64,000 bases of DNA from Anaerobacillus sp. CMMVII (GTDB taxonomy: Bacteria; Bacillota; Bacilli; Bacillales; Anaerobacillaceae), in contig NZ_JACEHK010000003.1 of assembly GCF_025377685.1 (NCBI RefSeq), positions 124,001 to 188,000 of the forward strand, read 5' to 3'. Under the pieces are notes generated by a model. It did no database searches. It saw only the letters and a list, made by a program, of their open reading frames with translations, and was not told where the DNA came from. The translations under genes were made by a program, and so were the position numbers. Below, one piece after another: positions 16,137 to 26,732 of this stretch (position 1 is the stretch's first letter; every line of letters starts with the position of its first letter).

Positions 16137-18859
16137 ATGATAGTAGAACAACAGCTGATCCAAAAAAAGTATTATGAAAGCTTACTTATAGATCAAGAGA
16201 ATAATCCACTAGAATTTCTAGCTCATTTATTTATGAGTGAAAAAAACAATGAGGAGTCAGATCTGTCGTATATTCGCTTTTCACAAGGCGAAATGTATTT
16301 CCACAACAAAGATTTTGAAGCGGCTATTTTCAAGTGGGAGCAGGTACATAACGACTTGCAGCAGTGGGCAATAAAAAATATGGCCGATGCATATTATGAA
16401 CTTGGTTTAGTACCAACAGCTATTGACCTCTATCAATCGGTCAAAAGTGAGAGTTTGACTTTGCGTTCTGAGGTGGCCTTGAATTTATTTTCAATATACA
16501 ACGAACAAGAAAAACTAGATTTTGCAGCTGATGTTATTAAGAGGGCTGTCACCTTAAATCCAGACTATCCAAATGTAACAGTCGTCGCTCGAACTTTTTT
16601 TGAAAAGTATCGTGACTGGGGTAGTGCAATCGAGCTTGTGGTAAATGAAGCCATTCGTACGGAGCGGTTAGAATGGTTTACTATCTTAAAAAATATATAG
16701 ATGAGGAATTAACAAAGTCAGTTCCGCCTCACTATTTTTCGACGCTTTTAGAAGTTGTATATAATGTCGATCAAGAAAGCTTTGAAAAGCTTGTCGTCTC
16801 GTTATGGAATAGCTATGAAGAAGAGGAATTATATTTTTCATGGATTAGCGAAATCAATCGTTTATTCCTAAAGTTAGATGTGAAACCTTCTGCTACATGG
16901 CATGAGGTTTCAACTAAATATCATCAGACTTATTTTTCATTAATAAATGGACAATATTTGATAAAAGAGATTTCAGATCTTGTTCCAAATTTACTTACAA
17001 ATTGGTTAAAACTAGCCTGTGCTTCGCAATCTTTATTTGCTGCAACAGCAGTCGTTGCCTGGAATGAATTTTTTAAAGGATCGTTGGATGTAGAAAAAGC
17101 AGAACAAATACTTTTGCATGCGAAAAAAGATCCAGCACAGATCGAACAGAATATTGAGATGTTTGATGAAATTGTAGCGTGGTCGAAAACGAATGAATTA
17201 GATATTGACCATCGTTTGAAGTGGGCGGTCGAAAAAGTGCTCGACCTACAAACCAGCCATCTTTTGGTTGTGGGAATGGCGGGGAATGGAAAGACTTCGT
17301 TTCTGAATTCTATCCTTGGAGGCAATATCGTCGCAGCTCCACCTTCAACAATGGTTGTGTATCGTAACTCTGAAGATATTCAAATTAGTGAAATTACGGA
17401 ACAAGACACACTACCGGTATTGAGTCTTGTTGATTTTTCTGATATGAAACAGGAAGAAGAAGTGAAAACCCAGTCACTTGTTCACTTTGAGATGCCAAAT
17501 AAATTTTTAGTGGAAAATCGAGTAGCATTCATGGATATTCCTGATATTGATCGCAGTAAAGATTATCCTTTTTTACAATTAGCGGATGGGTTGTTATTTG
17601 TATTAACAGCGACGACCCTTTTTACAGATAGAGAACGTGATCTTTTACTGAAAATGCAAGAACAGGTACACAATTTACCGGTCCATTTTTTATTAAGGAC
17701 GGATTCGATTTATCATGAGCAAGAGGTAGCTAAGATTGTAGAGGAAATTCGTACGAGAATTTTTGAGTATTTTCCAAAAGCAAGAATTTTTCCGTATTCA
17801 ACACATAATAAGAGCAGCAAGCAAGCTGAAGAATTATCCGACTTCATCCAAGTAGCTCTTCATCACAAAAAGCTCATGGAAACGCGCAACAAGAAGGTAC
17901 TATTCTATATCCGTGAAGCTCTTACGTATTTAATAAAAAGACGAGTAGAAATTGAAAATGAGATGACCGAGGTTATCCAATGGAAAGAAGATATCGTCTC
18001 TAAATTAAATGCAGCGGTTCATCAGCTTAGCGACTTGGAAAAGGAGAAAGTAAAAGTGATTCAAAGTTCTTATCATACGATAAAAGAAGATATAAGGCTG
18101 GATCTGAAAATGGCTATCCCGAAATTAGTTAGAGATTGTTCAGCCTTAGTTAAAGAAGATAGTGATTTTCGAAAAATTCATATTGAACTTAACCAAGAGA
18201 TGAATGAAAGAATTCAAAATTATATACAACATACAATCCTCCCGAGATTTACAAAAGCAATTCAGGGTTGGATTGAATTATCTAGCGAGGAGTTTTTCCT
18301 TAGTCAGGACTATTTAGATGAAATAAGTGAAGGTTTTGATCGTTTGTACGGTGTAGAGCGTTTAAAGCTAAATTGTGATTTTAAGGTTCTTGATGATTGG
18401 ACCCGTGATGCAAACCGTTTATCGAATGGGATACAATTAGAAACAATGAACATTTTAAATCGCTCAACCCCGTCACAATTGGTTGTAAAAAGTGCTGGAA
18501 AGCTCTTTGGAACCTTTGGCACGAACAAGACGGTACTAGCGAATATGTATCAAAAGTTAATTGAAAAGGAGGATTATGAAAAGTTAGCAGCAACTGTTAC
18601 TAATCAGTTCATTCTCCAATTTGAAATGTTCGAAAAAGGGTTAGAACGTGATATTGCGATGTTCTTTAAAGAATCATTCAGTGCTTTACACGAAACCATT
18701 GAGGAAGAACAACAAGATATCCAAGATAAAAAGGATACCTTAAAACGGTTAAAAGCTAATCCTGAAAACTATCTCGATCCGATTACTCTTTTCCAAGTAA
18801 GACTGCTACAAAACGAGTTGCTGCAAAAAGAAATCAATATGAGCCCGTCCTTTGCATAA
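16137..18859 (+). CDS. TPR-dynamin-like GTPase fusion, third GTPase (apparent frameshift)
   Basis: The first frame (16137-16700, 187 residues) is a TPR-like helical protein (FSQGEMYFHNKDFEAAIFKW, YELGLVPTAIDLYQS). The second (16673-18859) is a GTPase with G1 VVGMAGNGKTSFLNSILGG, a DIPD at the G3 position instead of DTPG, and RTD at the G4 position. The frames overlap at a run of six A (16688-16693); adding one A joins them as one protein of about 907 residues. The weak G3 and G4 motifs suggest a divergent, perhaps regulatory, member. It lies downstream of the GTPase pair behind its own promoter region. Confidence 0.72.
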
Positions 18860-18907
18860 GAAATAAAATACTGTACCTCATGTAATTACCAATATTCGGG
18901 CACAAAT

Positions 18908-18941
18908 AACAGGAGTTGTCATACGACAGCTCCTGTTTTAT
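18908..18941 (+). terminator. Terminator
   Basis: AACAGGAGTTGTC / GACAGCTCCTGTT stem followed by TTATTATTTTTT. Confidence 0.9.
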
Positions 18942-18965
18942 TATTTTTTCTTGGGGTCTTTTCTT

Positions 18966-19018
18966 GGGGTCTGACCCCCACCGGAGTAAAGCTTTAAAGC
19001 GGTGGGGGTCAGACCCCT
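18966..19018. repeat. REP pair (BIME-like), GGGGTCWGACCCC family
   Basis: Near-identical to the copy at 15931-15983: inverted arms around GGAGTAAAGCTTTAAAGCGG. Confidence 0.88.
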
Positions 19019-19020
19019 AA

Positions 19021-19047
19021 GACTCAAAGACTCAAAGACTCAAAGAC
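19021..19047. repeat. 8-bp tandem repeat
   Basis: GACTCAAA three times in a row, then GAC, directly after the REP pair. Confidence 0.85.
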
Positions 19048-19211
19048 CTCTTCGACAAATTTCGTTGATTTTTGCGGATTTGACTGTATAATTTAATTTT
19101 ATCCTTTCATGATAAGGATAGTGGAAATTTTTATGAAGTGAGGTTGGTTATCTTTCTGCTAATGATCTAGTAACAAAAGAGGTTGAATCAAAAAATAAAA
19201 GAGGTGTACAT

Positions 19212-20617
19212 ATGGTAGAGAATATCATTAACTGGGGTAATACGATTATGTGGTCGTACATATTAATCGTATTACTTGTTGGTTTAGGGATTTATTTTAC
19301 GTTTAGGACAAACTTTGTTCAGATAACCCATTTTAAGGAATGTTTACATTGTTGAAGGAAAGCCCTTCAACGAGGGATAACAAGAAGAGTGTTTCCTCAT
19401 TTGGAGCGTTTACGATTAGTGCTGCATCAAGAATTGGAACTGGTAACTTAGCTGGGGTTGCAATCGCAATTACCTTAGGAGGTCCTGGGGCAATATTTTG
19501 GATGTGGATTGTAGCATTATTTGGAGCTGCATTAAGTTTTATTGAGAGTACGTTAGCGCAAGTTTACAAAGTAAAAGATAAAAACGGCTTTAAAGGTGGA
19601 CCTGCTTATTATATGCAAAACGCTCTTGGTAAGAGATGGATGGGTGTCTTATTTGCTGTTTTAATTACATTCTGTTTTGGATTAGCCTTTAACTCTGTTC
19701 AAGCAAATACAATTGCAGCTGCATTCGAAACAGCATTTGGGTTAGATCGACTATTAGTTGGAGTAGTGATCACAATTTTAGTCGGGTTTACAATTTTTGG
19801 TGGAGTTAAACGGATTGCACAAGTTACTCAAATCATAGTTCCATTCATGGCCATTTTTTATCTTCTAATAGCTATCTATGTAGTGGTAATGAACTTCCGC
19901 GAAATACCAGGTGTTTTTGGTTTGATTTTATCGAGTGCATTTGGTTTAGAACAAGCGGTCGGTGGTGGGATCGGTGCTGCGATTATGAATGGTGTAAAAC
20001 GCGGCTTGTTCTCTAACGAAGCTGGGATGGGTAGTGCGCCAGTCGCTGCAGCAACAGCTAACGTGAGTCACCCTGCTAAGCAAGGGTTCATTCAGACGTT
20101 AGGGGTATTCGTAGATACAATCTTAATCTGTAGTGCAACCGCATTTATTATTCTTTTAGCGGGTACTCCTGAAGAAGGAATGACAGGAATTCAAATTACA
20201 CAAGCAGCATTGAGTGTTCATGTAGGTTCATGGGCTAATATTTTTGTTGCGATCGCCATTTTATTGTTCTGCTTTAGCTCGATTATTGGTAACTATTATT
20301 ATGGTGAGTCCAACATTGGATTTATTAAGGAAAATAAAACTGTTCTACTGGTTTTCCGCTTAGCTGTACTAGGAATGGTTGTCTTTGGATCGGTTGCAAG
20401 CATGGGTCTAGTTTGGGATTTAGCTGACTTATTTATGGCTTTAATGGCAACGGTGAACTTAATTGCCCTTTTATTAATTGGAAAGATTGCAATTAAAGTT
20501 TTACAAGATTACATCACCCAGAAAAAAGCGGGCAAAGACCCTGTATTCTACGCATCAAGTATTGAAGGACTAGAAAATGTAGAGTGCTGGAAAGACGAAA
20601 CAGAAGCATCAAAGTAA
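19212..20617 (+). CDS. Sodium:alanine (AGCS) symporter with apparent frameshift
   Basis: The N-terminus from ATG 19212 (AGAGGTG site) reads MVENIINWGNTIMW with the first membrane helix, then breaks at GGAATG (19337-19342). From there another frame gives FTLLKESPSTRDNKKSVSSF and the remaining helices to 20617. One extra A would make FKEMFTLLKES and a full-length protein of about 468 residues. AGCS landmarks follow: RIGTGNLAGVA, GGPGAIFWMW, GGPAYYMQNALG and FSNEAGMGSAP. It imports alanine or glycine with Na+, which suits a sodium-based alkaliphile. Confidence 0.88.
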
Positions 20618-20652
20618 TCGAGTAAAAAACCTTTGTCTTTAAACACATAAAA

Positions 20653-20758
20653 AGGGGTCTACCCTGTAAATAGACTCTCACAGGTAAGTTCACTTACTTT
20701 TATTAAAAAAATCCTTTAGTACAATTTGCATTCGTGTTGGTGAAAGTGAACTTTCAAT
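20653..20758. repeat. Copy of the GAAAGTKMACTTTC element
   Basis: Begins GGGGTCTACCCTGTAAATAG, contains TAAGTTCACTTAC, ends GGTGAAAGTGAACTTTCAATGG; same order of blocks as 39031-39139, with a diverged middle. Confidence 0.65.
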
Positions 20759-20760
20759 GG

Positions 20761-20791
20761 GGCCTATCAAAAGATGATAGGCTCCTTTTCT
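20761..20791 (+). terminator. Terminator
   Basis: GCCTATC / GATAGGC stem followed by TCCTTTTCTCTTT; probably ends the symporter transcript. Confidence 0.6.
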
Positions 20792-21046
20792 CTTTCAGTA
20801 GATTATTGATATCTAAAAAGGCTGGTATATAACCGGGGCGGTCAGAGCCCAAAAACGTTCACATTCTCTAACACATGCTATTTACACAACTTAGCCTAAG
20901 CGGCTCCCCCCATGCAATTTTGTCGAAAAATCAATCTCATTTAGTTCATTAGACTGGTATAAATAAGAACGTATGTTTGTTAGAATGAACTAGTAACTAT
21001 CCAAAACAAGATGGTGGCGGAACTTTCTCTGAAAGGAGTGAGGTAG

Positions 21047-21154
21047 ATAACGACATATCAAGCATTTACTTTAGTAGCACAATTTAACTCTTTGTTAATT
21101 GCGGTCCTAAGTCTGATCATCACTATTGTCGTCTATGTAAACAAAAAGAAATAG
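21047..21154 (+). CDS. Holin-like small toxin (Hol_Tox type), start codon ATA
   Basis: 35 codons: TTYQAFTLVAQFNSLLIAV, then a hydrophobic LSLIITIVVYV and NKKK. This matches the 'putative holin-like toxin' family of type I toxin-antitoxin systems, and the following CCACCTGCTCGCC..AAGGTG dyad is typical of those loci. An AAAGGAG site sits 8 nt before codon 1, but codon 1 is ATA, where family members have ATG. Either ATA is used poorly or the toxin is silenced. An antisense antitoxin RNA is expected opposite the 3' end but cannot be seen. Confidence 0.6.
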   Translation: MTTYQAFTLVAQFNSLLIAVLSLIITIVVYVNKKK

Positions 21155-21264
21155 CCACCTGCTCGCCAAAGTAAGGTGACTATCTTTATGGAAGGTTGTC
21201 AATGTTTTAGAAAAGAGCCTTATGGAATTTCTTCGACCCTACTACTTGCAGCAGGTAGTTACAT

Positions 21265-21297
21265 TGACCGAGCGTTCTAGCGCTCGGTCACTTTACA
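21265..21297 (+). terminator. Terminator of the small-toxin locus
   Basis: TGACCGAGCG / CGCTCGGTCA perfect stem, TTCTAG loop, then CTTTAC. Confidence 0.7.
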
Positions 21298-21439
21298 TTC
21301 AGCTAAATTCTCCTTTAATTATACATGAGTGTAAATAGTGTTTGCAATTAGCGGGACCCTAAGGAACGTCCCAGTAGCTGATGATGATGTGTACTTTCAT
21401 CGGTGCTTGACTTAAGTAGTTTTTCTTTACTTAGGTAAC

Positions 21440-21465
21440 GCTTTAAAGTTGTGGGGGTCAGACCC
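21440..21465. repeat. REP arm at the left flank of IS copy 1
   Basis: GCTTTAAAGTTGTGGGGGTCAGACCC; the last 11 bases, GGGTCAGACCC, abut the IS end. Confidence 0.85.
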
Positions 21466-22930
21466 ACTAGCGTTGCATGATAGTATATTAATTGAATAAA
21501 TGATAAATTTTAACAATATGTTTTTAGGACGAAATGAAAAAAGGAGAATGGGGTATTAAATTGACCTCGTTCCCTTTTTTTTACATATAATATTAATTCT
21601 TTATTTTTTCTTTAACCATGGCGACTGTTCCAAAGCTGGGCATAACCTTCGGTAATGGAATAGGTACTTTTTGTCTTCCTTTTGACTTTCTTTTCTTTTT
21701 CGATGCAGCTCTTTATAAAAAGAACTGACTGTGTGAAAAAGGAAGGTTTGTAAAAGGCGAAAGAATTCCCATGGCGTTTTTGTTGATCCAGACTGAAGCT
21801 TTATAATTAGAGATAATCCAAATGCGATTAGAGCAAGAAACATCTGATTCCAAATACCTTGTGGTTTCGTACTCCAGATTTTTGTTAGTTTCAGATGCTG
21901 TTTAATCCACTTAAAGAATAATTCGATAATCCAACGATTACGGTAAATTTCCATTACTTGTAGGTCTGTTAGATCAAATCTTGTTGTTAAAATCCTATAA
22001 GACCTACCTTTCTCATCTAAAAATTCAATATACCTTATCGGTATTTCAGATAAACCATATAAAACTTTTGCATCATGAATGACAGACGGATGAGTTGGCT
22101 TAAATTCCTGTAATGTATATAATCTAAGATTCTTTTTTATACGAACGACAAAGGAAATCTCTCTTTTCTGCCAGTCCATTAAGTTCTTTTTTGATGGATA
22201 AGCTCGATCCATTACATAGGTGGTATCATTTTCTTCAATTAGCGCTAGAACTTTCAGAGTCACTTACTGTACCTGTCGAAGGCAGGATTTTGTCTGGAAA
22301 AGCCACGTTTGGAGAAACAACAGATAGCCTAGTGTGCATTTTGACTGCGTTATAATCTTTCGATATGTATGCCCAATCGCATAAACGTTCAGGTAACTTG
22401 ATTTCAGTTGAATCAACAATGCTCAATTTCCCAATACCACTTGGTAGCCCTTTGCATGTGTCAGTTAATTGTTTAATTTTTTGAACCACTTTGGCGAATA
22501 TTTTTTGAACCCATTCTGTCGGCAGATCATTAATACGTCGGCTTAGCTGAGATCCGCTAATATCCTTAATATCTAATTCCTTACACAATTTTGGGTAAGC
22601 TCTTAACTTTTCTTCCATATGGGCATATGAACTCCATTTATCTAACTGTGCTGATACGAAAATTCTCAATAAAGATTTTGTAGAAAGCTTATAGTTTCCG
22701 TAATCTATCAAGGGGCAATCAAAATCCTCAGTTGGCAGTAGTGATAAGCATTGACAAATGAGCATTTCCCGTCCTATACTTTTATTATTCATTAGGAACT
22801 CCTTTGTAGTAGACTTGTTTGTTTTAGGGAACGAAACAAGGACTCATCTTCTACAATAGGAGTTTTTTTTATGTCTGTAAATACTAATATTTGAAAATTT
22901 GAGAGGTTTTTCAAGTCATGCAATGCTAGT
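21466..22930 (-). mobile_element. IS4-family insertion sequence, copy 1 (defective)
   Basis: 1465 bp with terminal inverted repeats ACTAGCGTTGCATGA and TCATGCAATGCTAGT (one mismatch). Flanks are GGGTCAGACCC on the left and GGGTCTGACCC on the right, an 11-bp target duplication with a mismatch at the central base. Near-identical to copy 2 at 36496-37963. Confidence 0.9.
21601..22792 (-). pseudogene. IS4-family transposase, frameshifted
   Basis: Compared with copy 2, two bases are missing in the segment after TTAGCGC (about 22246), splitting the gene into 185- and 220-codon frames. A T-run length change near 21692 also scrambles the last 40 residues. The first half carries the MNNKSIGREM N-terminal domain; the second carries the Y-x2-R-x3-E-x6-K signature (YRNRWIIELFFKWIK). 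Start ATG 22792 has AAGGAG upstream. It should be inactive unless copy 2 acts on it in trans. Confidence 0.92.
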
Positions 22931-22987
22931 GGGTCTGACCCCCGGTGGGTTAAAGGAGTAAAGCGTTAAAGTGATGGGGGTCAGACC
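22931..22987. repeat. REP pair wedged between two insertion sequences
   Basis: GGGTCTGACCCCCGGTGGG, TTAAAGGAGTAAAGCGTTAAAG, TGGGGGTCAGACC. Its left arm is the target of IS copy 1 and its right arm the target of the next IS. Confidence 0.88.
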
Positions 22988-24573
22988 CAATGTCATCAAC
23001 TTAGTGTTACAGAAATTTACAAATAGAAGCTGCTCTAGATGTAGTAAGATAATTTAGTTAAGAATTTGGTATAAAACTACTAAAAAAGACAATAGGATGC
23101 CCGGGCGATGATATTTAAATTTTTTTCATCTCCCTGGCTTTTATTTTTTTGTTATTTTTTAGTTAGATGCAAGTCTTTCTGTTCATACAATTTTTGTTCG
23201 CTTTTAAGCTTTTTCGACGTATAAATTTCCTTCCAGGCCTTTTCGGAACCTTATTTCGGATAACTTCTTTTAAAATTTTTTGATACATTATTAGCCGAAG
23301 CTCCTCAAGTGTTTCTAGAAGTATTACGAGTAATTTGTCCTTGAGTTTCCCAATAAGTATGTTGATATTTACAGTATATTGATGCTTGAGCTTCTTCATC
23401 GAATGTTCTATTTCTATTAGCTCGTCTGCCTCTTGTTTAACCAATGAGACCATATTTGCTAGGAACATTGAAGCATAAAAATCTTGTTCAATAGTCTCCT
23501 TGGAATCGCCTGTGAATTTCTGTATTTCTAACTTGTTCTTTAACTCATCGTATTTTACTTCAATTCCCCAACGTTTAAAGTATAGTGACTTAAAGTGCTT
23601 CACATCTAACGATGTGTCCATCAAATTGGTTACTAATATTTCCTCGATCCCAGAATCTAACTCAAACTTTATGACTCTTAAAGTAATCTCGCTTCCTTGT
23701 TTTTCAAACCTAATGGTTTGATCAGCTAATGTTGAATCTATCTTATTTTTGTAGTAATTATTAGGAATTCTAATGACAAATTTGGTATGAACACTCATCA
23801 AATAAAAGAAAAAGTCAATGGAAGGATATCCACGGTCGAAGAGAAGTAAATCATTCTTAGATCCACTTTTTCTTAACATTTCTATCAGTTGTGTGGCTAC
23901 TTCTCGTTCTGGTGCTGTACATTTTGTAATTAATGCTTTAACTATTATGTTATTTTCGATATCATATATACAGGATGTCATTCCTCGTGCAAGCTCGACC
24001 GACGTGCCTTTCGCTGAGTTATAGACATCCCTTAATTTTTTAGAGTTATTTATCTCCAAAATAGCAGCGTCTATTGCACATAATCGATATCCCATATAGG
24101 TTTTATAGCTACCCTGTTCGTAAAACCAATCCGCTATCATATTGAATAAATACATAAATGCTTCAGGTTTAATCTTCTTCCTTGCCGCAGTAAAACCTTG
24201 CTTGCTTATTGCCACCTTCTCCTTATCAATCACTTCGAAGAAGTTATCCAACTCATATTGAAGGCTTTTCCTAACGAAATTTAACATAAACAGAATCGTA
24301 GTCTTAAAACTTAACTTATTTTTCCCCACACGAGTAAAATAACCCGGTTTAGCCCTTGCTTCACACATGAAAATAAAATCATCCAACACTTCCTGAGTTA
24401 ATTTAACTGCTTCTAAAAACCTACTTTTTCGCAAAAAATCACCACTTAATCGAAAGATATACCTAGTAATTGGTATTCAAATCGATTATTGTGGTGATTT
24501 TAAAAGTCAAGAGAACATAAGATTTTATTTATTTTACCTTTACATTTTTTGTAAACTTAAGTTAATGACATTG
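22988..24573 (-). mobile_element. Second IS4-family insertion sequence (different type)
   Basis: 1586 bp. Ends CAATGTCATCAACTTA and TAAGTTAATGACATTG are inverted repeats continuing imperfectly for about 30 bp. Both flanks read GGGTCAGACC, a perfect 10-bp target duplication inside REP palindromes. A single transposase ORF fills it. Confidence 0.88.
23163..24434 (-). CDS. IS4-family DDE transposase
   Basis: 423 residues, intact. Acidic catalytic residues: Asp in CAIDAAILEI near residue 122, Asp in LLLFDRGYPS near 200, and Glu in the IS4 signature YFKRWGIEVKYDELK near 290, which fits Y-x2-R-x3-E-x6-K exactly. A basic C-terminus (RPGRKFIRRKSLK) is typical. Start ATG 24434. Upstream, AAAATCACCAC / GTGGTGATTTT forms an inverted repeat that may hide the ribosome site or bind protein. 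Unrelated in sequence to the transposase of copies 1 and 2 beyond the family signature. Confidence 0.9.
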   Translation of the reverse strand: MRKSRFLEAVKLTQEVLDDFIFMCEARAKPGYFTRVGKNKLSFKTTILFMLNFVRKSLQYELDNFFEVIDKEKVAISKQGFTAARKKIKPEAFMYLFNMIADWFYEQGSYKTYMGYRLCAIDAAILEINNSKKLRDVYNSAKGTSVELARGMTSCIYDIENNIIVKALITKCTAPEREVATQLIEMLRKSGSKNDLLLFDRGYPSIDFFFYLMSVHTKFVIRIPNNYYKNKIDSTLADQTIRFEKQGSEITLRVIKFELDSGIEEILVTNLMDTSLDVKHFKSLYFKRWGIEVKYDELKNKLEIQKFTGDSKETIEQDFYASMFLANMVSLVKQEADELIEIEHSMKKLKHQYTVNINILIGKLKDKLLVILLETLEELRLIMYQKILKEVIRNKVPKRPGRKFIRRKSLKANKNCMNRKTCI

Positions 24574-24591
24574 GGGTCAGACCCCCACCAA

Positions 24592-26505
24592 CTAAACTCC
24601 TAGGCTGACGGCAGGTTTGTAAGTTGCAGGATCGATTTGAATGGCTTCAGAAACAGTTAAGCTGTCGGCTTGCTCGTAAAGTGAATACCAGAGCATGAAG
24701 GATAAGACGGTCCAAAGCTTCCGACTGTTATCTGTTTTCATGCTCGCATGGTCTTCGAGCAATGCTAATACTTCAGAGCGGTTGAAAATTTGGTCTGTTG
24801 TAGCACTATACTTGATTACGTCCTTGGCCCAATCATAAAGCTCATTTCGTAGCCAATGCCGAATTGGAACTGGGAAACCAAGTTTTTTACGGTATAACAC
24901 AGAGTCTGGAACAAGCCCCTTAACGGCTTCTCGTAATACATATTTCGTTGTACCATGTGAAATCTTCATATGGTCAGGGATTTGTCTTGCCACATCAAAA
25001 ACCTCTTTATCTAAAAATGGAACACGCAGCTCTAAGGAATGGGCCATTGTCATGCGATCCGCTTTCACTAGGATATCCCCAGGAAGCCATGTGTGTAGGT
25101 CGATGTATTGCATTTTGGAGGTTTCATTATACTGTTTTGAATCCTGGTACAGTGATTTTGTCACCTCAGTAAAAGCCCCGTTCGGTCTATAATTGGATAG
25201 GATCCGCTTCTTTTCTTGTTCTGAAAACATATAAGCATTCCCGATATAACGCTCTGACAAAGGTGTCGTTCCTCTTAAAATATAGCTTCTTCCTTTTACT
25301 CCATTTGGCAAAGTTAACGCAAGTCTGTTCATCATAACCTTGAGCCACTTTGGTAACCTCTCAAACCAACTTAAAGCAAGCGGTTCTCGGTAGATGTTAT
25401 AACCGCCAAAAAGTTCGTCTGCACCTTCTCCTGAAAGCACGACTTTTACGTGTTTACTTGCTTCTTTGGCGACGAAGTAGAGGGGAACAGCAGCAGGGTC
25501 TGCCACTGGATCATCCATATGCCAAATAATATTTTTAAGCTCACCGACGAACTCTTCTGGAGTAATTAACTTATGAATATTTTCCACACCTAATTTTTCA
25601 GCCGTTTCTTTCGCAATGTCTACTTCGCTAAAACCTTCAGTTTCAAAGCCAACAGTAAACGTTTTAAGATTAGGGTTATGTTCTTTTGCTAGGGCGACAA
25701 TGGTCGTAGAGTCAATTCCACTAGATAGAAATGCTCCAACCGGAACATCGCTGCGCATATGTTTGGCAACTGAATCTTCGAGAGCCATTCTGATTTTTGT
25801 TGTAAACTCTGAAAAATTCAAATCGAGTGGTGCGAACGATTTTTTATAATAGCTCGAGGTCACTGCCTTTTCATTCTGCTTTTTTATTAAAAAATGACCT
25901 GGGCTTAATTTATGGATATCTTTGGATAAACACCGAGGCTCTGGCACGTATTGGTAGGTCAAATAGTGCTGGATATTTTCCTGAGATAGTTCATGATGTT
26001 CGGTCAATATTTTTATTGATTTTTGTTCGGACGCAAAGAAAAGTCGTTCCTCTGTTTCAAAAAAGTAAAACGGTTTGATCCCAAAAGAATCACGAGCAGC
26101 GAATAAGGTTTCAGTTTCTGTATCCCAAATCGCAAAAGCGAACATTCCCCTTAGCTCATGTACACACTCCGTACCTTTGTGAGCATACAATGCCAGGATT
26201 ACTTCCGTATCTGACATCGTTTGGAAGCTGTAGCCAATCTCAGTTAGTTCCTTCCGTAATTCCACATGGTTATAGATCTCCCCATTAAAAATAATATGAT
26301 ATCTATTTAGATAGGAGAGAGGCTGATTTCCATGCTCCAAATCAATAATACTTAATCGTTTAAAGCCAAACTCGACGCTAGTGTCCTTGTATTCACCAGT
26401 AGCATCTGGTCCTCTATGATTAATCGCCTGTAATGCCTCATCCCACATAACCGAGTTGATTTTATCAACATTTTCATTTCTTAAGATTCCAACGAAACCG
26501 CACAT
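24592..26505 (-). CDS. asnB: Asparagine synthase (glutamine-hydrolysing)
   Basis: 637 residues. MCGFVGIL: Cys2 is the glutaminase nucleophile (class II amidotransferase, residues 2-200; NHRGPDATGE follows). The synthetase half begins near 240: the P-loop SSGIDSTTIVA binds ATP, and GEGADELFGGY and PFLDKEV are conserved. It makes asparagine from aspartate, ATP and glutamine. The length and C-terminal tail fit the Bacillus AsnB/AsnO group; which paralogue is not clear. The second IS lies immediately downstream, 18 bp past the stop, without damaging it. Confidence 0.95.
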   Translation of the reverse strand: MCGFVGILRNENVDKINSVMWDEALQAINHRGPDATGEYKDTSVEFGFKRLSIIDLEHGNQPLSYLNRYHIIFNGEIYNHVELRKELTEIGYSFQTMSDTEVILALYAHKGTECVHELRGMFAFAIWDTETETLFAARDSFGIKPFYFFETEERLFFASEQKSIKILTEHHELSQENIQHYLTYQYVPEPRCLSKDIHKLSPGHFLIKKQNEKAVTSSYYKKSFAPLDLNFSEFTTKIRMALEDSVAKHMRSDVPVGAFLSSGIDSTTIVALAKEHNPNLKTFTVGFETEGFSEVDIAKETAEKLGVENIHKLITPEEFVGELKNIIWHMDDPVADPAAVPLYFVAKEASKHVKVVLSGEGADELFGGYNIYREPLALSWFERLPKWLKVMMNRLALTLPNGVKGRSYILRGTTPLSERYIGNAYMFSEQEKKRILSNYRPNGAFTEVTKSLYQDSKQYNETSKMQYIDLHTWLPGDILVKADRMTMAHSLELRVPFLDKEVFDVARQIPDHMKISHGTTKYVLREAVKGLVPDSVLYRKKLGFPVPIRHWLRNELYDWAKDVIKYSATTDQIFNRSEVLALLEDHASMKTDNSRKLWTVLSFMLWYSLYEQADSLTVSEAIQIDPATYKPAVSLGV

Positions 26506-26620
26506 TTTTTTTCCTCCTATACTAACAGTTACCGTAGTTTTTTGTTGATCAAAACTGTTTCTACACTAACTACCTGAGTAATGCAGAAAAAGTTTTCAGG
26601 AGGTGAAAATATTTTTTAGT

Positions 26621-26679
26621 GGGGTCTGACCCCAGTCAGTTAAAGGAGTAAAGCGTTAATACGGTGGGGGTCAGACCCC
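26621..26679. repeat. REP pair (BIME-like)
   Basis: GGGGTCTGACCCCAGTCAGTTAAAGGAGTAAAGCG, then GGTGGGGGTCAGACCCC. Confidence 0.85.
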
Positions 26680-26732
26680 TATGATACCAATGATAAAGAA
26701 AATTCGGGGAACTCTTTGACCATCTTTAGCTA

